A model generated the notes under the pieces. It saw only the letters and a program-made list of their open reading frames with translations, searched no databases and was not told where the DNA came from. This document shows, one piece after another, positions 25,875-34,235 of a DNA stretch of 64,000 bases. The position numbers were made by a program, and so were the translations under genes. Location of the stretch: positions 372,001 to 436,000 of the forward strand of contig NZ_LT964979.1 of assembly GCF_900240335.1 (NCBI RefSeq), read 5' to 3'. This stretch comes from Flavimobilis massiliensis (lineage in GTDB: Bacteria > Actinomycetota > Actinomycetes > Actinomycetales > Cellulomonadaceae). Each line of letters begins with the position of its first letter. Position 1 is the stretch's first letter.

Positions 25875-26012
25875 GTGAACGACACCACCCCGCAGCCGCG
25901 CGATCGCCGCGCCCCCGACGACCTCGAGGTGACCGACCGGTTCCCCGGCACGATCATCACGCTCAACCCGCCGATCCCGATCAACATCGAACCACCACGG
26001 CGCGACTCCTGA
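25875..26012 (+). CDS. 45-aa small protein
   Basis: GTG start with GGAGG 9 nt upstream and 33 bp after the CAP gene stop. The product has a charged N half (QPRDRRAPDDLEVTDRFPG) and an IITLNPPIPINIE tail. It has the same length, 45 codons plus stop, as two ORFs at 35264 and 36789, though sequence similarity is weak. Function unknown; the ribosome-binding site and operon position support translation. Confidence 0.4.
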   Translation: MNDTTPQPRDRRAPDDLEVTDRFPGTIITLNPPIPINIEPPRRDS

Positions 26013-26106
26013 CACTGCTCATCGAACGCCCGCCTCCCGAACTCCTCGGGTGGCGGGCGTTCGGCGTCTTGCGTGCGCTGCTTGAATCGGCCCAGGTTCT
26101 CTGCCG

Positions 26107-26383
26107 CTACTTTGCGGGTTCGGGCTCTCGGATGAGGGCCTCGTAGTGGAGCGCCTCGGACTCTACCGGGGTGAGCATCCCCAGGGAGCCATGCAGGCGC
26201 CGGTTGTTGTACCAGTCGACCCAGCCAGCGGTCGCGAACTCGACGTCTGGGAGCGTCCGGAACGGGCCTGAGTGGAACACGGTTGTGCGGATGCACTCGG
26301 TCTTGTAGAGGCCGTTGATCGTCTCCATGAGCGCGTTATCGAAGGTGTCGCGGACGGTTCCGATCGACGGAGGGGTCTGCCCC
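26107..26383 (-). pseudogene. IS3-family transposase OrfB, C-terminal remnant
   Basis: The last about 90 residues of an IS3-family OrfB integrase: PSIGTVRDTFDNALMETING, then KTECI, EFATAGWVDWYNNRRLHGSLG and PVESEALHYEAL. The catalytic Glu of the DDE triad lies in ALMETINGLYK. The catalytic core upstream is absent; homology stops at about 26380 where a direct repeat begins. The matching OrfA lies 5.5 kb away at 31870-32175 on the same strand, so the element is split. Confidence 0.8.
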
Positions 26384-26445
26384 AGCATCGGTTGACCGGG
26401 GTGGTCAGGCCGCGAGAGCGACCGGGTCTGCCCCAGCATCGGTTG
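26373..26445. repeat. 22-bp direct repeat at the IS3 break
   Basis: GGGTCTGCCCCAGCATCGGTTG occurs at 26373-26394 and again at 26424-26445, 51 bp apart. The first copy abuts the point where OrfB homology ends. It may be a recombination junction or transposon end of the inserted island; no copy was noticed at the other side near 31800-31910. Confidence 0.6.
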
Positions 26446-26518
26446 TGCCAAAGTGTCGGAGCGGCCCGCTACGTTGGTCGCGCAGGGGTTTGGACGACGA
26501 CAGGGGAGAGTGGTTTTG

Positions 26519-27772
26519 ATGTCTTGGTTCGACTGGCTCGAGCAGCAGATCGACGACCTCAACGAGCGCGCTGGGGAGCGCGCGCTGAACAGAGAGCTCG
26601 CGGCGTCACAGAAGGCGACATTAACGTCGCTTGCTGAGACGTCGGCAGCTCGCGGAGACCGGGACGATGCTGCGCACTACAGGGCTGAGGCGCGGGCGTC
26701 TGCTGCTGAGGAGCGTGCAGATCAGGCCGAATTTGAGGAGGAGGTTGGCGCGGAGCTCGATGAGCTCAACAGTGCCTTGGCGGATGAACTTTCAGCGCTG
26801 GACGGGATGCTCGCTGCGACGTTGGCTGTTGACGACTTCTTCGATCTGACCACCCTCGAGCAGGTGGCTGACCATCCGCCATTCAAGTCGGTGCACTCCG
26901 CGCCTCTTGCGCCTCCAGAGCCGTTGGTGGTGGGGCCTGAACCTGTCTACGTGCCGCCGGTCGCTCGTGGGCTGTTCGGCCGCAAGAAGCGCCTGGAACG
27001 GGAGACGTTGGCCGCCCAGGAGGAGTGGGCGCGGGTTCACGGGGCCTGGTCTCAGGAGGTGGCGGCTCTGCCCGGTCGGCAGCACGCGCAGCTGGTTGCG
27101 CATGCTGCGGCTGATGCTGACCGGGCTGCTCGTCTGGCTGCTGACGAGGAGGTCTACCGGCAGCAGTGCGTCGAGCGTGAAGAGGCAGCTGCTCGTGCCA
27201 ACGCTGAAGTTGCAGCACTGGCGGAGGGTCTGGGACGGGGCGAGGCAGCAGCTGTCGTGGAGTACCTTCACCTTGTTTTCGTCGCGGCGGGGTACCCGGC
27301 GTTGTGGCCGTCGGAGTGCGGCCTCGTTTACGACAAGCAGTCGCGTGAGCTTCGGGTTGATCTGAGGGTTCCGCCGCCGGCACGCATCCCCGGGATGCGG
27401 TCGTTCAAGTACGTGCGCTCCTCTGGTCAGGTACAGGCTGTTGCTCAGACGCAGAAGGAGCGCCGGGACCGTTACAGCTCCCTGCTGCACCAGGCGGCGT
27501 TGCGGCTGCTGCACGAGGTCTTTGAGTCCGACCGAGGGGGCGTCATCGCGTCGGTGTCGCTGGCGGTGGGGGCCGAGTACATCGACGTGGCCACCGGGCA
27601 GCAGAAGTTCGCGCCGCTGCTGGCCGTGGGTACGAGTCGGGAGGAGTTCCTTGCCATCGACCTGCGGCACATCGAGCCGTTGGCGACCTTGACGCACCTC
27701 GGCGCCACGGTATCCAAGAAGCCGTGGGACATGCAGCCCATCGAGACGAGCCTGGGAGCAAGCCTTGGCTGA
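26519..27772 (+). CDS. Coiled-coil protein paired with GIY-YIG nuclease
   Basis: 417-aa protein of unknown family. Residues 1-100 and 160-245 are Glu/Arg/Ala-rich helical coils, separated by a Pro-rich linker with a basic GLFGRKKRLERET segment. The C-terminal about 160 residues are mixed alpha/beta (VVEYLHLVFVAAGYP, then YDKQSRELRVDLRVPPPARIP, and IDVATGQQKFAPLLAVGTS), reminiscent of a nuclease-like or restriction-associated fold but without a clear motif. CAGGGGAG precedes the ATG. It overlaps the DUF4041 gene by 8 bp, so the two act together, probably in defence. Confidence 0.55.
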   Translation: MSWFDWLEQQIDDLNERAGERALNRELAASQKATLTSLAETSAARGDRDDAAHYRAEARASAAEERADQAEFEEEVGAELDELNSALADELSALDGMLAATLAVDDFFDLTTLEQVADHPPFKSVHSAPLAPPEPLVVGPEPVYVPPVARGLFGRKKRLERETLAAQEEWARVHGAWSQEVAALPGRQHAQLVAHAAADADRAARLAADEEVYRQQCVEREEAAARANAEVAALAEGLGRGEAAAVVEYLHLVFVAAGYPALWPSECGLVYDKQSRELRVDLRVPPPARIPGMRSFKYVRSSGQVQAVAQTQKERRDRYSSLLHQAALRLLHEVFESDRGGVIASVSLAVGAEYIDVATGQQKFAPLLAVGTSREEFLAIDLRHIEPLATLTHLGATVSKKPWDMQPIETSLGASLG

Positions 27773-29240
27773 GGGCCCCTCGCTGCAGTTCAATGCGCCT
27801 CCAGGTTGGCCCACCCCACCGCCGGGATGGGCGCCGCCTGCGGGGTGGGTCCCGGATCCGTCGTGGCCGCCTGCTCCTGCGGGCTGGCAATTCTGGCAGA
27901 TGCCGTCGCTTGCTGCGGAGGTCCCACCGCACGTGCCAGCGCCCGTCGCTGTGGCGCCGCGCCATGCAGCGCCTGTCGAGGAAGCTGCCCCGCCGCGGCT
28001 GCCTGTCTCAGGAGGGGAGGAGCCGGGGCCTCCCGTAGCGGCGCCCCCTGCAAGCGGCAGCGCCCCGGAGTGGAGGCGGGAGCCGGAGCCTGACCTTGAC
28101 TCTCCTGTTGCGAGGGGCGACGGCGAGGGTGAGGGGCTGCAGGGGGAGCTCGACCGGCTTCGTGCGCAGATCCAGGCGGCACGTGCGGAGCTCATCGAGG
28201 TTGACGATGCGCTCGTCCTGCAGCAGATGGGCGTCTACGAGTACCACCACCCGCTCGAGAACGCTGACGCCTACCGTGAGCGGCTGGACGAAGTGCGTGC
28301 AGCGATCAAGGAGGCGGTGCGTCAGGGGCGGGCTATCGAGGCGGCGGAGAAGTTCACGTTCAACAACTCTCCTGCCCAGGGTAGGAAGTTCGTCAAGGAC
28401 TTCGGCGCGCTCATGCTTCGGGCATACAACTCAGAGGCGGAGAGCTGTGTGAGGACGCTCCGGTCGGGGGCTTTGGCGCCGGCGGTCGGGCGGCTGGAGA
28501 AGGCCGCCGAGCACATCGCCCGTCTGGGTGCGTTGATGCAGATGCACGTTGCTGCTGACTACCACCGTCTGCGGGTCACTGAGCTGGAGCTCGTCGCTGA
28601 CTACCGGCAGCGTCAGGCTGAGGAACGGGAGATCGCGCGCGAGGAACGGGAGCGGCTGCGTGAGGAGGCAAAGGTCGCTGCGGAACTTGCTGCGGAGAAG
28701 GCCAAGCTCGACAAGCAGCGGGAGCACTACCTCAACGCCCTGGCTGCGCTCGGAGACACCGGGGCCTCGGACGATGTCGCTGAGCTTGAAGCTTTGCTGG
28801 CCGGTGTCGATGCGGCCTTGGCGCAGAACGACTACCGCACCACGAACATCCGCGCCGGCTACGTGTACGTCATCTCCAACCGCGGCACGATGGGCCCCGG
28901 CGTGGTCAAGATCGGTCTGACGCGCAGGCTCGAGCCGATGGACCGCGTCCGGGAACTCGGTGATGCGTCGGTGCCGTTCCCATTCGACGTGCACGCGCTG
29001 TTCTTCTCCGACGACGCCGTCACCCTCGAGAACGAACTCCACCGGCACTTCGCCGACCGGCGCCTCAACCAGGTCAACCTGCGTCGCGAGTTCTTCTTTG
29101 CGACGCCAGCGGAGGTCCGGGAGGTAGTCGCTGGCAAGGTGGGCTCCTTGTTGGAGTTCGTCGAGGAACCTGTCGCCGAGCAGTATCAGCAGTCCCTGCA
29201 CTTCTGGCCGGCTGGTCGCAAGGTGTCACCAGCCAACTGA
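27765..29240 (+). CDS. DUF4041 / T5orf172 GIY-YIG nuclease protein
   Basis: 491-aa protein. The N terminus (residues 9-45) has the Pro/Trp pattern PPGWPTPPPGW-PDPSWPPAPAGWQFW common to actinobacterial DUF4041 proteins. Residues 120-355 are coiled coil with a DUF4041 core (LQQMGVYEYHHPLENADAYR). The C-terminal GIY-YIG domain starts at YVYVISNRG (near 365), with KIGLTRRL for the catalytic Arg region and ENELHRHF for the Glu. TTG start is used within the overlap with the upstream gene. Related proteins sit in mobile and antiphage loci; cutting of invading nucleic acid is inferred. Confidence 0.75.
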   Translation: MAEGPSLQFNAPPGWPTPPPGWAPPAGWVPDPSWPPAPAGWQFWQMPSLAAEVPPHVPAPVAVAPRHAAPVEEAAPPRLPVSGGEEPGPPVAAPPASGSAPEWRREPEPDLDSPVARGDGEGEGLQGELDRLRAQIQAARAELIEVDDALVLQQMGVYEYHHPLENADAYRERLDEVRAAIKEAVRQGRAIEAAEKFTFNNSPAQGRKFVKDFGALMLRAYNSEAESCVRTLRSGALAPAVGRLEKAAEHIARLGALMQMHVAADYHRLRVTELELVADYRQRQAEEREIAREERERLREEAKVAAELAAEKAKLDKQREHYLNALAALGDTGASDDVAELEALLAGVDAALAQNDYRTTNIRAGYVYVISNRGTMGPGVVKIGLTRRLEPMDRVRELGDASVPFPFDVHALFFSDDAVTLENELHRHFADRRLNQVNLRREFFFATPAEVREVVAGKVGSLLEFVEEPVAEQYQQSLHFWPAGRKVSPAN

Positions 29241-29250
29241 ACGTGGCAAG

Positions 29251-29287
29251 CGTCAGGCCCGGAGCTCTTGGGGCTCCGGGCCTGACG
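29251..29287 (+). terminator. Strong hairpin terminator
   Basis: A perfect 15-bp stem (29251-29265 CGTCAGGCCCGGAGC with 29273-29287) with a 7-nt loop, 10 bp after the DUF4041 gene stop, followed by a T-rich TGTGTTGC. The rest of 29288-29453 holds no supported gene. Confidence 0.8.
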
Positions 29288-29453
29288 TGTGTTGCGACTG
29301 TCCGACGAAGATCGCGTCGACGCCGCCTTCGTGGTCGTGCCTTCGTGTGCTGGGTCGCCCACTCGACCTTCGTCGAGCAGGTGTGGGGTTCTCGAGCGCT
29401 CCGTGACCGCTCGCACGACTGTGTTCGTCGCAGGTGCGGGAACTTCCACCAGG

Positions 29454-30344
29454 TCAGTCGGTACGGGTGATGCACCACGCTTCGTCGAACCGCTGGGCGT
29501 CGAGGTCGGTCTGTCGGATCCAGATCTCGAGGGGCGCTGCGTCGCCGAACCAGCCGGCGAGGTGTGTCCAGGACTCGATCTCGAGGACGAGCCGGTGGTC
29601 GTCGTCGGGGTGTGAGAGCGGGAGCAGGTCGTTGAGGGTGTCACGGATAACTTCGGCGCCGGTGGTGGAGTGGCCGTACGCGTGCGTGACGGGGGTGGGG
29701 TACGGGGCGCCCATCTGGCGGCGCCAGCCTTCCTGAAGTTGCGCTTGGACGGTCTCGGCGGCGTCGAAGGTGGCTTCGCCGTACTGGAGGAGGTCCAGGG
29801 GCGCGGTGGTGCTGAAGCCGGGTAGGAAGAGGCCGGCTTGGTGGACTTCGCTGGGAGTTTCGAGGTCGTCGGGTGCGGGGATCAGGTGGGTTCGGTCGGG
29901 AGTTGGGACCCAGCGGATGTACCAGCCGTTGGTGTCGCGGTCCGAGGGCTCCCAGCCATAGACCTGGAGGTCGTGGAAGACCTCGAGGGCTCCCGTGGTG
30001 GGAAGACCCTGGCGGTGGTCGGGCCAGGCGAGCTTCTCGGGGGTGTCTGAAGCTGCGTGGAGGTCTGGGAGTGAGATGGTCGCGACGTGGGCGAGGGGTT
30101 GGCCGTCGGTGTTGCGTGGCCACTGGGGCAGGGGCGCGATCGCCGGTCCGCCAAGCCAGTTGATATCGCCACCGGTGGTCCACAGATCGGTGATGGTGTC
30201 GGAGCCGGGCGGGAAGCTCTGGTGGGAGAAGACAGGGGCCCAAGCGGCGGTCTCTGCAAGGGGGTCTGCGCCGGGGCCCAGTGTGGCAAGCCAGGCTTGG
30301 GCGGGGGGCCACGTGCCGTGAATCGGGGCGGGGGATGTGGTCAT
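29454..30344 (-). CDS. DUF1963 (YwqG-like) immunity candidate
   Basis: 296-aa soluble protein. The start is MTTSPAPIHGTWPPAQ with GGAGGA upstream. The YwqG/DUF1963 features are visible: GGDINWLGGPAIAPLPQWPR, then PLAHVATISLPDL, and a C-terminal YGEATFDAAET. These proteins are recurrent immunity-like partners in polymorphic toxin loci. It lies 59 bp downstream of a secreted nuclease gene on the same strand, so neutralising that nuclease in the producer is the best inference. An intercistronic hairpin separates the two genes. Confidence 0.65.
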   Translation of the reverse strand: MTTSPAPIHGTWPPAQAWLATLGPGADPLAETAAWAPVFSHQSFPPGSDTITDLWTTGGDINWLGGPAIAPLPQWPRNTDGQPLAHVATISLPDLHAASDTPEKLAWPDHRQGLPTTGALEVFHDLQVYGWEPSDRDTNGWYIRWVPTPDRTHLIPAPDDLETPSEVHQAGLFLPGFSTTAPLDLLQYGEATFDAAETVQAQLQEGWRRQMGAPYPTPVTHAYGHSTTGAEVIRDTLNDLLPLSHPDDDHRLVLEIESWTHLAGWFGDAAPLEIWIRQTDLDAQRFDEAWCITRTD

Positions 30345-30360
30345 GGGTCTCCTCCGTCGG

Positions 30361-30390
30361 GGGTGCGGCCCGCATCTGCGGGCCGCACCC
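30361..30390 (-). terminator. Intercistronic hairpin between toxin and immunity genes
   Basis: Two perfect 14-nt arms (30361-30374 GGGTGCGGCCCGCA and 30377-30390) with a 2-nt centre lie between the toxin stop at 30404 and the immunity start at 30344. It can act as a terminator/attenuator or a processing stop that sets the ratio of the two products. There is no T run on the minus strand, so efficiency is unknown. Confidence 0.6.
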
Positions 30391-30403
30391 GTGGATGGTG
30401 CTG

Positions 30404-31657
30404 TTAGATCTGGACGCCGCAGTGGCGCAGCAGGGCGACGCCGATGGCGTGCTGCTTGGAGTATGTCTGACTCTGGAGCCAGTGGCGCATGGTCTGTCCG
30501 CGTGCGGCCTGCACGCCGAATGCTCTGACGCCCGTGCGTGCCATCCAGGAGTTGATGCACTTCTGGTGGACTGCGGTCGGGATCTGAACGAGGTTGTTGG
30601 GGTGGTGGATGACTCGGGGGTCCCAGCCGCGCCTGATGCCTGCGCTCTGCTCGACGATGTGGTGCCACTGGGTGCCCGGCTTGGTTCCGAATGCGGCCTT
30701 GAAGCGGGCGAAGGACGTGTATCCGCCGCGGACCGTGGCGGTGGCGCCGGCACGGATTGCCTGTGCGGCGAATGCGCGGACTGCGTGGGGTGCCAGTGCT
30801 CGGGCGGCGGCCCCGAGGAGGATGCCTACCAGGGGCCAGGGGTCTGAGACGACCGGGAATGCTGCGCCGGTGGTGTCGACGACCTGGGTGATGGTGTTGC
30901 CGTCGACCTTGTAGTGGGTGGGCAGGGAGTTGCCGTTGCTGTCGACTGACCAGGGTGCTGCGAAGGAGGCCAGGACGACGGGGCCGTCGCGGCTGGTGGC
31001 GTCGTCGAGTTCGGTCGCGTGTGCCTCGCTGCCGGGGTCCGTGTCGGGGGTGATGTCCGCGAGGGGTTCGGGGAGGATGTCGTCGAGGATGTTGGGGTCG
31101 ATGTCTTCTGCGTCAGCGAGTGCGGTGCTGGCGTCCTGGAGGACGTTGACGGTGCCGTCTGGCTGAGGTGCGAGCCACGCGCCCTCTGGCAGCGTGAACT
31201 CGTAGTCGTACTCGTGGGTAGCGGTCGTGCTGTAGTGCTGCTCAGCGATCGTGATGAGGCGCGCCGAACCGCCTTCGATGGCTTGGACCTCGACGGCGAT
31301 GCCCTCATCGGGGGCGTCGGCGATGACGAGTGTTCCGCTCTCGGTGACGGCGGGCGAGGTGTGTGCGGTGACGGGGAGGGTGACGATCACGTCCTCGAGG
31401 CCGCCCCCGAAGGCGAGCTCACCGTCGGTGACGGTGACTCCGTCGTCTGTGGTGGCAGTGCTGGCTTCGAGCTCGAACGAGTCGGGCGTGAGCGTTGGTG
31501 TGTCAGCGGCGTTGATGGCGTCGCTGGTGGCGGCCTGGATTTCTTCCGCGGTGGGCGCGTGGAGGGTGTCGGCCGCAGCGGGGAGCGCGACGGACGAGGC
31601 CGCTGTGGCACCTGCGCACAGTGCGGCGATGGCGGATACCCAGAGTCTTCTTCGCAT
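30404..31657 (-). CDS. Secreted WHH-type nuclease toxin
   Basis: 417-aa exported protein. Signal peptide residues 1-30 (RLWVSAIAALCAGATAASSV, cleavage near AAA-D). Residues 30-260 are an acidic region ending in VDGNTITQVVDTTGAAFPVVSDPWPLVG, a pattern common in secreted actinobacterial proteins. The last about 100 residues form an HNH/WHH nuclease: W331-H332-H333 in QWHHIVEQ, then HHPNNLVQIP (H351-H352, N354-N355) and H364 in TAVHQ. The small helical segment before it (ALAPHAVRAFAAQAIRAG) could help entry. RBS AAGGAA precedes the ATG. Likely interbacterial toxin. Confidence 0.75.
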   Translation of the reverse strand: MRRRLWVSAIAALCAGATAASSVALPAAADTLHAPTAEEIQAATSDAINAADTPTLTPDSFELEASTATTDDGVTVTDGELAFGGGLEDVIVTLPVTAHTSPAVTESGTLVIADAPDEGIAVEVQAIEGGSARLITIAEQHYSTTATHEYDYEFTLPEGAWLAPQPDGTVNVLQDASTALADAEDIDPNILDDILPEPLADITPDTDPGSEAHATELDDATSRDGPVVLASFAAPWSVDSNGNSLPTHYKVDGNTITQVVDTTGAAFPVVSDPWPLVGILLGAAARALAPHAVRAFAAQAIRAGATATVRGGYTSFARFKAAFGTKPGTQWHHIVEQSAGIRRGWDPRVIHHPNNLVQIPTAVHQKCINSWMARTGVRAFGVQAARGQTMRHWLQSQTYSKQHAIGVALLRHCGVQI

Positions 31658-31869
31658 GGTTAGTTCCTTCGCTTCTCTCGAGGGCCCGAGGGAGCGCGGG
31701 CTGCGCCTCCTGTGCTCGGGTTCGGGGGATCGTCACATCACGGCGAGAGCTGCGCAAGGTGGCCTAAAGCCGTTCTAAAAGGTGGGACAGGCGTGCCCGT
31801 CCGGCACCCCGGTTCCGCGTCCATTCAGACGCCTCGGGTATGCGGTGCGGGCGAGGTGGGGCCTGACGG

Positions 31870-32175
31870 TCAGGTGTCACCTATCCGTGCAGCAGACCCA
31901 ATCGAGGCAGCCCGCAGAATCGCGTTGGCCTCTGCGAGCCGCTTGTTCTCAACCTTCAACCGACGGATCTCTGCTTCGTGGTCCGTGCTGAGACCCGGGC
32001 GAGCGCCGGAGTCGATCTCGGCCTGGGACACCCATCGGCGCAGGCTCTCGCGAGCCACGCCGAGCTGCGCCCCGACCGCTGTGCTCGCGGCCGTCACCGA
32101 CCCGTAGTCCTGGAGATGGTCCCGGACCAGGCGTACTGCGCGGGCCTTGAACTCTGCGTCGTACTTCTTGGGCAT
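31870..32175 (-). CDS. IS3-family transposase OrfA
   Basis: 101-aa OrfA with N-terminal HTH (MPKKYDAEFKARAVRLVRDH, then GVARESLRRWVSQAEID) and a C-terminal leucine-zipper-like helix (RRLKVENKRLAEANAILRAA). Homology ends at ILRAAS near 31905, and the last ten residues are foreign. OrfB is not adjacent; only its tail is found at 26107-26383. The element is thus interrupted and inactive. AAGGAGG stands upstream. Confidence 0.8.
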   Translation of the reverse strand: MPKKYDAEFKARAVRLVRDHLQDYGSVTAASTAVGAQLGVARESLRRWVSQAEIDSGARPGLSTDHEAEIRRLKVENKRLAEANAILRAASIGSAARIGDT

Positions 32176-32303
32176 GTCGTCATCCTTCATCACAAGGAGG
32201 CGGCATCAAACCCGTGACGGTTCAGCTCGACGTCGTTATCAGTGCGGTGGCGAGTGGACGTGGTGGGTCCGTAGGGCGGTAACGAACCGCCCTGGAGGAC
32301 CCG

Positions 32304-33407
32304 ATGGACCGAGACACGCTCACTGCCGAACAGCTCGCCAACCTCACCGAGCGTCTGCTCGGGGTCGTCCCTGAGCCGGGACAGACCGTCTTCTGCGCCA
32401 CGAGCCCCCGCGGGGTGGTGAACGTTGGCCTGCTTGAGGTCGAGGCGGAGCCTGACGCGGACGGTCTGGCGTCCCGCCTCGAGGGCGACGCTGACACCGT
32501 TCACCTGCTGGGCTACGGCGCGGCCGGAGCCGCGCAGGTCCGCTCGTGGGCACGTGCTCTTCGCGTGTCCTTGGTGGGCCTCGAGGTTGGGCACACCCAG
32601 CAGGTCCAGGCAGGCATGTACGAGGACGTCGATGCGCCCTCTTACGACGTGCCGGTGTCGCGGCCGGCGCCGGACGAGGTGGTGCGATCGTTCGGTCCCT
32701 TCGAGGCGGCGACCGACGGCGAGGTCCTGGAACGGCTGACCTACCGCGCGGCCCCGGGCGAGCTCGGGCCTGAGTTCGACGGCGGCGTGCGTGCGGGCAT
32801 CGCGCTGCGAGCCTCCCTCTCGCCCGCAGCACGCGCCGGTGACCTGGAGAACCTGCTGCTGAGCGCCTCGGACGAGAGGCGCGACATCGGCATGGGCCTG
32901 GATGACGCCACGGTGGGACTCATCGTCGGCATGGTGCGCATGGACCCGGTGATGACGCAGGTCCTGACCGCGGTGGCGATCGCCGACGACGGGGCGCGAC
33001 GTGAGCTCGTCGATGCCTCCCGCCGCGCGATCGCCGCGGGCCACATGGACCTTGCTGGCGCGGCGGCGAGCGCAGTGTGGGCGACGAGCTCGGATGGCCT
33101 GGGGCCCGTGAGCTCGTGGCAGACCGCCGCATGGCTTACCGAAGTCGAGAAGATCCGCGAGGGCCTCGGCGCGTCGATCGACCCTGCGCTAACCCTCGTG
33201 CGGGTCTCGGCCGCGCGCGGCCTGAACCCCTCGGACTGGGCCCTGGCCGCGATGCCGCTGGCCGCTGAGCTCGTCGACGACGCAGACCGCGAGTGGACCC
33301 GCGCCCAGCGGCACACCGCTGGCAGAGCTCCGAGCGCGAACCCGGTTTCGGTCGAGCGCGTCGACCCCGGGCAGGCCGAGTCCATCCTGCGCACCCCCGA
33401 CCTGTGA
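32304..33407 (+). CDS. DUF4192-like protein (array member 1)
   Basis: 367-aa soluble protein. The first half has an alpha/beta pattern with PGQTVFCATSPRGVVNVGLLEVE; the second is helical (LVDASRRAIAAGHMDLAGAAASAVWATSSDGL). The order and the WALAAMPLAAEL helices resemble the C-terminal half of the DUF4192 protein at 35398, so I take it as a divergent paralogue, an inference. Start ATG with TGGAGG 8 nt upstream. It begins a run of same-strand genes to 37978. Function unknown. Confidence 0.45.
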   Translation: MDRDTLTAEQLANLTERLLGVVPEPGQTVFCATSPRGVVNVGLLEVEAEPDADGLASRLEGDADTVHLLGYGAAGAAQVRSWARALRVSLVGLEVGHTQQVQAGMYEDVDAPSYDVPVSRPAPDEVVRSFGPFEAATDGEVLERLTYRAAPGELGPEFDGGVRAGIALRASLSPAARAGDLENLLLSASDERRDIGMGLDDATVGLIVGMVRMDPVMTQVLTAVAIADDGARRELVDASRRAIAAGHMDLAGAAASAVWATSSDGLGPVSSWQTAAWLTEVEKIREGLGASIDPALTLVRVSAARGLNPSDWALAAMPLAAELVDDADREWTRAQRHTAGRAPSANPVSVERVDPGQAESILRTPDL

Positions 33408-33448
33408 CCCTCACCCGCAACCACGAGCACGAGAGGCGTTCTGCTGCC

Positions 33449-34126
33449 ATGAGCACGACCACCACATCCCCTGACCCCGTCCGCACGCCGGCGCCGGTCG
33501 CGGGACTGTTCTCCGTCGACGTCGACGACCCGCTGGCGATCTTCGAGGCCGAGGGTTTCGACGCTCCGTGGAACGGCTGGGCCACCCCTGTGGTGACCCG
33601 CGAGACCTTGGCGGAGTTCATCGGCCGGATCGAGGGGCACACGCTGGAGTGGACCGGTGACGTCGCGCGCATCACCTACGACGAAGACGTCGACGGGCCC
33701 TTCGACATCCACCCGGACGCGAACGGCCTCTACCCGATGGCCGAGGGCGGCTGGTGCCTGGACCGCGTCGATGAGGAGGTGGCCGGTGCGCTGCGCGCCG
33801 TCGCCGAGCACGTGACCTGCCTCGAGCGCGAGGAGGGCATCGCAGTGGTCAGGCGTGCGAGCTCCGTCGTTCTTCTCGATGCCGAGCGAACCGATCGCGC
33901 CCTGGCGCTCGGGCCGCTGCACGCCGTCGCGTCGCGAGCCGAGACCGTCGTCGGTTGGCAGGTCGTCACGAGCGATGCCCGCGGCCAGCGAACGGAGCAG
34001 ATCGCCGCAACCGACGTCCAGCGGCTGTGGGACGTGCTGGACGACTGGCAGCACCCGGCGACGCCGGCAGACCCGCTCGCGGCGGCTCCCGCCCTCGTTG
34101 AGCACGTCCAGGGGCCAGGGCTGTGA
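33449..34126 (+). CDS. Unknown protein in DUF4192 array
   Basis: 225-aa soluble, acidic protein. The start is set at ATG 33449; a GTG at 33404 overlapping the previous stop is in frame and may be the coupled start. Landmarks: FSVDVDDPLAIFEAEGFDAPW, the Asp-rich YDEDVDGPFDIHPDANGLYP, and WQVVTSDARGQRTEQIAATD. No family recognised. Its place between DUF4192-like genes suggests a shared function. Confidence 0.5.
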   Translation: MSTTTTSPDPVRTPAPVAGLFSVDVDDPLAIFEAEGFDAPWNGWATPVVTRETLAEFIGRIEGHTLEWTGDVARITYDEDVDGPFDIHPDANGLYPMAEGGWCLDRVDEEVAGALRAVAEHVTCLEREEGIAVVRRASSVVLLDAERTDRALALGPLHAVASRAETVVGWQVVTSDARGQRTEQIAATDVQRLWDVLDDWQHPATPADPLAAAPALVEHVQGPGL

Positions 34127-34235
34127 CTGGGCATTGGTGGCAGGGCCCTGCCGGACTCACGCTGCGGCCATCTGCCGCCGCCCCGTCATGTCACCGCGAC
34201 GTCGAGCAGAGCTCGGCGAGAGGAGTACGAGCATC

